This document shows, in pieces, positions 59,793-64,000 of a stretch of 64,000 nt of DNA. Position 1 is the first letter of the stretch; the number at the start of each line of letters is the position of its first letter. The notes beneath the pieces were generated by a model. That model made no database searches. It was not told the DNA's origin and saw only the letters and a list, made by a program, of their open reading frames with translations. A program made the translations under genes and the position numbers. The stretch spans positions 1-64,000 of the forward strand of contig JANNSU010000023.1 in assembly GCA_031394355.1 (NCBI GenBank), written 5' to 3'. The stretch is from JAEUMY01 sp031394355 (GTDB lineage Bacteria > Pseudomonadota > Gammaproteobacteria > Burkholderiales > Usitatibacteraceae).

Positions 59793-60830
59793 TTACTTCT
59801 TCGCTGCAGCAGCTTTGGCACGGGCCTCGGCCTCGCGCTTGGCTTCCTTCTCGTAGGCGGCGCTGTTGAACTTGTCGCCGCCAGCTTCTGCCACGTCACG
59901 CACCACGGCCCAGTGCTGCTTGTAGTTGATGGGGAAGAAGCGATCGGCATTGTCGAAGGCTTTCTTCATGTCTTCCGGGAAGCGGTAGTCGTAGAAGCAC
60001 TTCACCAATCTGTCGCGCAGCGTCGGCTCCAGATCGTGGGCATGGGCGAACGAGGACGTCGGGAACTTGGTGCTGCGATAGATCACGCGGAAGTCTTCCT
60101 CTTTCACCTGGCCGCGGCGGGCCATGCGCTCATACACATCCGAGGCGACAGCGGCACCGTCATAGTCGCCGGTGTTCACGCCCAATACTGACTGGTCATG
60201 CTTGCCGGAGAAGAGGATGGTGTAGTCCTTGCCCGGTGCCAGACCTTCCTTGGGGAAGAGCGCCAAAGGGGCCATGTGGCCGGAGTTGGATGACGGCGAG
60301 GTGTGGGCGAACTTCTTGCCCTTCAAGTCGGCGAGCTTCTGGTACGGGCTCGACTTCTTCACGATCACGATGAGGTTGTAACCCTGAAAATCCTTCTCAT
60401 ACCCCTTGATCGCGAAAGGCACTGCGCCAGCAATGTTCACCGCGAAGGCGGTGGGGCCGGTGGAAAATCCGCCCACGTGCAGGCGGCCAGAGCGCATGGC
60501 TTCGATTTCAGCTGCGTTGGACTGCACCTGGAAGAACACCACTTTCTTGCTCGTGCACTGTGCGAGGTACTCCGTGAAGGGCTTGAAGATGTTCTCGTAC
60601 ACGGCGGGGTCTTCGACGGGGGTGTAGGTGAACACCAGGGTAGACGGGTTCTTGAGCTTCTTGGCGTCCTTGGGTGTGTCGGCGACCAGGTCGCCGTTTT
60701 CATCGCAGTACAGGTTGTCCAGGTCGCCGCGGCTCTTGCAGGCGTCCTGGGCGAATGCAGTCGTGGCGAAACAGGTAACCAGAAAGCCGGCAAGAAGGGA
60801 AACCCGGAGCCGGGCTGTCAGGGATTTCAT
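59793..60830 (-). CDS. phnD: Phosphonate-type substrate-binding protein PhnD
   Basis: A 345-residue periplasmic binding protein. The signal peptide ends near CFATTAFAQ. The family pattern is DLKGKKFAHTSPSSNSGHMAPLALFPKEG, GKHDQSVLGVNTGDYDGAAVASDVYERM and FPTSSFAHAHDL. It delivers phosphonate or phosphite to the PhnC-E-E pump. GAGGAGAA precedes the start. No C-P lyase gene lies in the window. The C-terminal tail is Lys/Ala-rich. The 18-bp tandem repeat downstream separates it from phnC. Confidence 0.9.
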   Translation of the reverse strand: MKSLTARLRVSLLAGFLVTCFATTAFAQDACKSRGDLDNLYCDENGDLVADTPKDAKKLKNPSTLVFTYTPVEDPAVYENIFKPFTEYLAQCTSKKVVFFQVQSNAAEIEAMRSGRLHVGGFSTGPTAFAVNIAGAVPFAIKGYEKDFQGYNLIVIVKKSSPYQKLADLKGKKFAHTSPSSNSGHMAPLALFPKEGLAPGKDYTILFSGKHDQSVLGVNTGDYDGAAVASDVYERMARRGQVKEEDFRVIYRSTKFPTSSFAHAHDLEPTLRDRLVKCFYDYRFPEDMKKAFDNADRFFPINYKQHWAVVRDVAEAGGDKFNSAAYEKEAKREAEARAKAAAAKK

Positions 60831-60900
60831 CGCATTTCTCCTCAGATTTTGGAAAAGTCAGTCTCGGGGCCGACTTTGAGTGGCGAGTATTACAGTTTCG

Positions 60901-61701
60901 CTACGACTTTTCCAGTTGCGGTTGCGGCCATGCCCGCTCGGTGAAGCGCAGTCCGCCATCGGTCTGCATGATCAGCAGTGATGAGGAGCGGGTGCCGTAC
61001 TCATCACCTTTGATCAACGCCGGGGAGAGTCGACGCTCCCAGTCGAGGCCCACGCCGGTATCGGGCAACGCCTCATCGGGTGCCGCCGCGTCGTCGGCAA
61101 GCAGTGCCCAGAGTGCAGTGTCTTCGGCATTGGCGTCCAGCGCGGCAGCGAGGCGATCCTTGGCGCGCACGACCTTCGGCCAGGGCTCGTCGAGCAGGCC
61201 ATTGGATAGACCGTGCACACCCGGTGCAACCGCATGCGGATCGCTGCCGCGATTGGACAGCCACCAGAGCGCCTCGCGATCACCAACCAGCAGGTTGAAA
61301 CCGCTGTAGTCGTGCATGCGCCGGGCCAAAGCTTGCGAATATTCGCGAGGCGTCGCAATGCCTTCAAGAAAGTCTTGCACCAGGCGGCCGCGCGACGGCG
61401 CGCCCGGCTTCACGCTGCTCGGATCGCGGAAATTGGTGAGCGCGGCGAATCGGCCGCTGGCGGTGACGCCCATCCATGTGCCGCCGTCCTTCAGGTCGCG
61501 GCCGGCGAGGATGCCGCTTTCCTCCGACGCATTCGGAGATTGGCGATGGATGTCATCTGTGAATGCATCATCGCAGCGCGCCGGTTCGCTGTTCCACCAA
61601 TGCAATCTGGCGGTCGGGCGTTCGCGCCATTCGTCGCGATTGGCAGCGACGATCAGCGGATAGTCGGCGTGATGTTGCCAGGCGAAGACAATGAGACACA
61701 T
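60901..61701 (-). CDS. NRDE-family (TANGO2-like) protein
   Basis: A 266-residue NRDE protein. The Ntn-like N-terminus is MCLIVFAW followed by VAANRDEWRERPT, which gives the family name, with AGRDLKDGGTWMGVTASGRFAALTNFRDP. Relatives (TANGO2) act in lipid or haem homeostasis. Enzymatic role unknown. Iterated palindrome copy 27 is read as PREYSQALA. Confidence 0.87.
   Translation of the reverse strand: MCLIVFAWQHHADYPLIVAANRDEWRERPTARLHWWNSEPARCDDAFTDDIHRQSPNASEESGILAGRDLKDGGTWMGVTASGRFAALTNFRDPSSVKPGAPSRGRLVQDFLEGIATPREYSQALARRMHDYSGFNLLVGDREALWWLSNRGSDPHAVAPGVHGLSNGLLDEPWPKVVRAKDRLAAALDANAEDTALWALLADDAAAPDEALPDTGVGLDWERRLSPALIKGDEYGTRSSSLLIMQTDGGLRFTERAWPQPQLEKS
61335..61346. repeat. Iterated palindrome copy 27, inside the NRDE gene
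   Basis: Perfect 12-bp core in the third reading frame, (C)GC GAA TAT TCG C(AA), giving Arg-Glu-Tyr-Ser-Gln. Confidence 0.88.
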
Positions 61702-61767
61702 CGGCAGATATTAGCGCCGAGTTTGGCCCCTTGTCAGCGCGATGGCGCAACGGCGCGCAACCAGCCG

Positions 61768-63606
61768 TCAGCGCTGCTCGCCAAAAGGCAGCTGAAAGGT
61801 GCCGCTGTCTTCGGCATTGAATGCCGGCTTGGCCACGACATAGTCGCGGATCCGCATGATGCGTGAATGCTTCAACCGACCCTCGATCTGCTCGTCAATG
61901 CTGCTCCCTGTCTGGCGCAGCGCCGCGTACACGCGGTCGAACGCCTCAACCACGACCGGGTCGAACCAGGTGCCCGACAGGCGCCGGATTTCCGCCATTG
62001 CCTCGTCCACAGACCAGGCATGTTTGTACGGCCGCTCATGGGTCAGCGCATCGAACACATCGACAACAGCGGTGATGCGGCCGGCCAACGGAATGCCTTC
62101 GCGGATGAGTCCCTGCGGGTAGCCCGTTCCATCCCAGTGCTCATGGTGAGACAGTGCCACTTTCTCTGCCAGGCGGATCTGCGGCGTCTTGCTGCGCGAG
62201 AGCAGGCGAGCGCCCAGCACGGTATGACGCTTCATCACGTCGAATTCCGGTGCTGTCAGTTTTCCGGGTTTGCGCAGAAGATCGTCCGGAATGCCGATCT
62301 TGCCGATGTCGTGCAATCGTGCCGCGATCTCGATGGCGTCGGTCTCGACGGGTGTGAGACCCATCTCGAGCGCGACCAGATTGGCCCACTTGCCGACGCG
62401 ATAGCAATGCATGCCGGTCACGTCGTCGCGCAGCTCGGCCGCAATGGCGACCCGCTCCAGCACTTCGACCTGTGAATCAATCATGCGCTTGCGCAGATTG
62501 GCAGTCTGCAGCCGAAAGTCGTTGGTGGCAAGCAGGTTGGCGGCGGTGAGCGAGCTGTCGCGCGCGTCGGCGTCGATGAGCCCCAGCTCGGCGAGACGCT
62601 TCCTGGCTTGGTCGAAGTCCACCCGCTCCGTCAGGCCCGACAACCGCTGCAGATACATCAGCGCCGACTTGGGGTGGCCTTCCTTCTCGTAAATGGTCAC
62701 CAGCGCGGACAACACGTCCTTGGTCACGGCGGAGTCGGTGCTGGCCCGCAACAGCAGATCCTTCAGCGTCTGGATGGCCTGGCGCAGCCGACCTTTTTCA
62801 TGATCGATGAGGGCAGCGGCCACGGACACCTTCAGCGCGGCACTTGGGCAGCCCGAGCTCTGCACGACGTCGCGGGCAGCGATCAACTCGTGCTCGGCGG
62901 CGCCGAGGCGGCCGCGCAGCAGGTGCAGCCGCGACAGCAGCACATGGGTCATGCACAGATGCGGCCGATGCGGCGTATCGTCGCGGAGGGATTCCAGCAG
63001 CACGCGATTGCCGAGCTCGATGCCGCGCTCAGCCTGATGCGTGGCGAGGCAGGCCTCGGCCATGTTGTTGAGTGCCGCCATGAGCACGACGGGATTGATG
63101 GGCTCGCGGGCATGCATGGCCAGCACGCGCTCGCCCAGCTTGAGGCCGTCCCAATGGGCGCCGAAGTCGACGAACAGGGCGGAAAGATTGGTGATGACGC
63201 GAGCCTGCGCGTCGCGATCGTTCAGTCTCCGCGCGATCTCTGCAGTCTGGACGAAGGCTTCGAAGGACTGGCCGAAGTCGCCCATGCCCATGAACAGAGA
63301 GCCCTTCACATTGTAGAGCTGGCGCTTCAAGTCGCTGTCCGGCAGTTGCGCCGCAACCCGCTCGGCTCGCTCAAGGGCGATGAGCCCGTCGCGCGGCGTC
63401 GCCGCGGCGAAACAGGATCGGGCGATGAGGATCAGCGCGCGTATCAGACTTTCGTGATCCGCCTCCGCAACGTCCCGGCTGAGAAGGGATTCACGCGCTG
63501 CAAGGAACACGGCGATGTTGGGTGTGACTTTGCTGTGGAGATAGGCGTCCTCCAAAAAATCGAGCACTTCAGGGATGGGCCGTCCGGCCAGAACGCAAGT
63601 AGACAT
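61768..63606 (-). CDS. TPR-HD-GYP cyclic-di-GMP phosphodiesterase
   Basis: A 612-residue cytosolic protein. Residues about 1-370 are TPR-like helical repeats (GLIALERAERVAAQL, FVQTAEIARRLNDRDAQARVITNLSALF). The C-terminal part, from about 400, is HD-GYP: DDVTGMHCYRVGKWA, ARLHDIGKIGIPDDLLRKPGKLT (the HD pair), MKRHTVLGARLL, ALSHHEHWDGTGYPQGLIREGIPLAGRI (HHE and GYP). It should degrade cyclic di-GMP. The TPR part may bind a signalling partner. It is followed by the NRDE gene after 66 bp. Confidence 0.88.
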   Translation of the reverse strand: MSTCVLAGRPIPEVLDFLEDAYLHSKVTPNIAVFLAARESLLSRDVAEADHESLIRALILIARSCFAAATPRDGLIALERAERVAAQLPDSDLKRQLYNVKGSLFMGMGDFGQSFEAFVQTAEIARRLNDRDAQARVITNLSALFVDFGAHWDGLKLGERVLAMHAREPINPVVLMAALNNMAEACLATHQAERGIELGNRVLLESLRDDTPHRPHLCMTHVLLSRLHLLRGRLGAAEHELIAARDVVQSSGCPSAALKVSVAAALIDHEKGRLRQAIQTLKDLLLRASTDSAVTKDVLSALVTIYEKEGHPKSALMYLQRLSGLTERVDFDQARKRLAELGLIDADARDSSLTAANLLATNDFRLQTANLRKRMIDSQVEVLERVAIAAELRDDVTGMHCYRVGKWANLVALEMGLTPVETDAIEIAARLHDIGKIGIPDDLLRKPGKLTAPEFDVMKRHTVLGARLLSRSKTPQIRLAEKVALSHHEHWDGTGYPQGLIREGIPLAGRITAVVDVFDALTHERPYKHAWSVDEAMAEIRRLSGTWFDPVVVEAFDRVYAALRQTGSSIDEQIEGRLKHSRIMRIRDYVVAKPAFNAEDSGTFQLPFGEQR

Positions 63607-63930
63607 GGCTTCCTCAGACTTTCAGCGTTGAACGGTATGCAACGCGAGCAGTAACTCTTCCTGCAGGGTTTTCCATCTGGCCAGCCCCTGAATCGTCTGA
63701 TTAGAACTGATTGCACCGACATGGTCGGGCAACCCGCAGCTCATTGGATGTATGTGGGCCGTGATGCAATAACGTGTGACGTCTCAATGCACTAAATTGG
63801 TTGTGCGCGGGGATCAATCCTTACACCCGTTGCCAGGCACCATTCACGCACCATGTGCCCAGCTGTCGACCGTCTACGCGGCATGGCAACCGGTTGGCTA
63901 TGTAGGGCAAGGCCTGCGAGATACCCGGCG
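63607..63930. other. Intergenic region upstream of the HD-GYP gene
   Basis: 324 bp with no convincing gene. Contains TGCACTAAATTGGT, a half-site similar to an NtrC box, without a second half or a sigma54 promoter. Confidence 0.4.
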
Positions 63931-64000
63931 CTACAACTGCGTGCGCACATCCCACAGCTCCGGGAAGAGCCGTACATCCAGCATGCCCTTGAGATAATCG
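63931..64000 (-). CDS. C-terminal fragment of a gene cut by the window edge
   Basis: The last 22 codons and stop of a - strand frame, DYLKGMLDVRLFPELWDVRTQL. The regular sequence looks protein-like, but the rest is outside the window, so the product is unidentified. Confidence 0.45.
   Translation of the reverse strand, partial: DYLKGMLDVRLFPELWDVRTQL

Noticed and set aside
53..61346. Iterated palindromes as rho-independent terminators
   Set aside because: A 14-bp loopless palindrome makes a weak hairpin and most copies have no T tract. True terminators (5399, 9595, 29690, 47123) are separate even where they adjoin a palindrome.
63786..63806. NtrC-box-like TGCACTAAATTGGT
   Set aside because: Only one half-site fits; the second half is displaced by two bases and no sigma54 -24/-12 element follows.
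1..64000. Iterated palindrome as a natural DNA uptake sequence of the known type
   Set aside because: Known uptake sequences of Neisseria and Pasteurellaceae are directional; this motif is fully symmetric and is kept in codons. I leave uptake open only as one possible function.

Overview
The window is 64 kb of GC-rich, gene-dense bacterial chromosome. A complete Nap periplasmic nitrate reductase cluster of the F/DAGHBC type, PilU, a RIO-like kinase, many lipobox and Tat signals and PhnCDE point to a Proteobacterium, most likely Beta- or Gammaproteobacteria. The sequence alone does not settle the genus. I saw no rRNA, tRNA, CRISPR array, phage or complete insertion sequence.

Layout: 0.1-0.7 kb BrnT/BrnA toxin-antitoxin pair; 1.0-5.3 kb MacAB-like export operon with one adaptor, one ATPase and two permeases; 5.5-10.1 kb small stress or envelope genes and a cupin-MFS-DUF1622 operon; 10.3-11.2 kb an internally deleted flavin oxidoreductase pseudogene; 11.4-35.0 kb mostly monocistronic housekeeping and secreted proteins (patatin, S41-like and M28 peptidases, RIO kinase, thymidine kinase, CYTH-CHAD, adenylate cyclase, two secreted TonB-C-domain paralogues, PilU); 35.5-42.0 kb napDAGHBC with divergent napF around an FNR-like site; 42.8-49.4 kb serine hydrolase, PhoD, a double cNMP-binding protein, GST and a sodium:solute symporter; 49.5-53.1 kb a deacetylase gene followed by a Pat-type lysine acetyltransferase gene; 53.3-57.4 kb membrane proteins and Sua5; 57.3-60.8 kb PhnD-C-E-E transporter; 60.9-63.6 kb NRDE protein and a TPR/HD-GYP protein; a gene fragment at the right edge.

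The outstanding signal is not a gene. The perfect 12-bp palindrome GCGAATATTCGC, usually flanked as T...A, occurs 27 times by eye, about one per 2.4 kb, against an expectation well below 0.01 by chance. Nineteen copies are intergenic. Eight lie in genes, where they are read as ANIR, RIFA or REYSQ without breaking the protein. It behaves like a highly iterated palindrome or a dispersed binding site. It is absent as a perfect copy from 31.7 to 43.4 kb, the stretch holding pilU and nap. Two arms of a 33-bp perfect inverted repeat (175-bp MITE-like element), a roughly 95-bp repeat in two inverted copies, and two CCGGCGAA-type hairpin repeats add a second layer of dispersed repeats.
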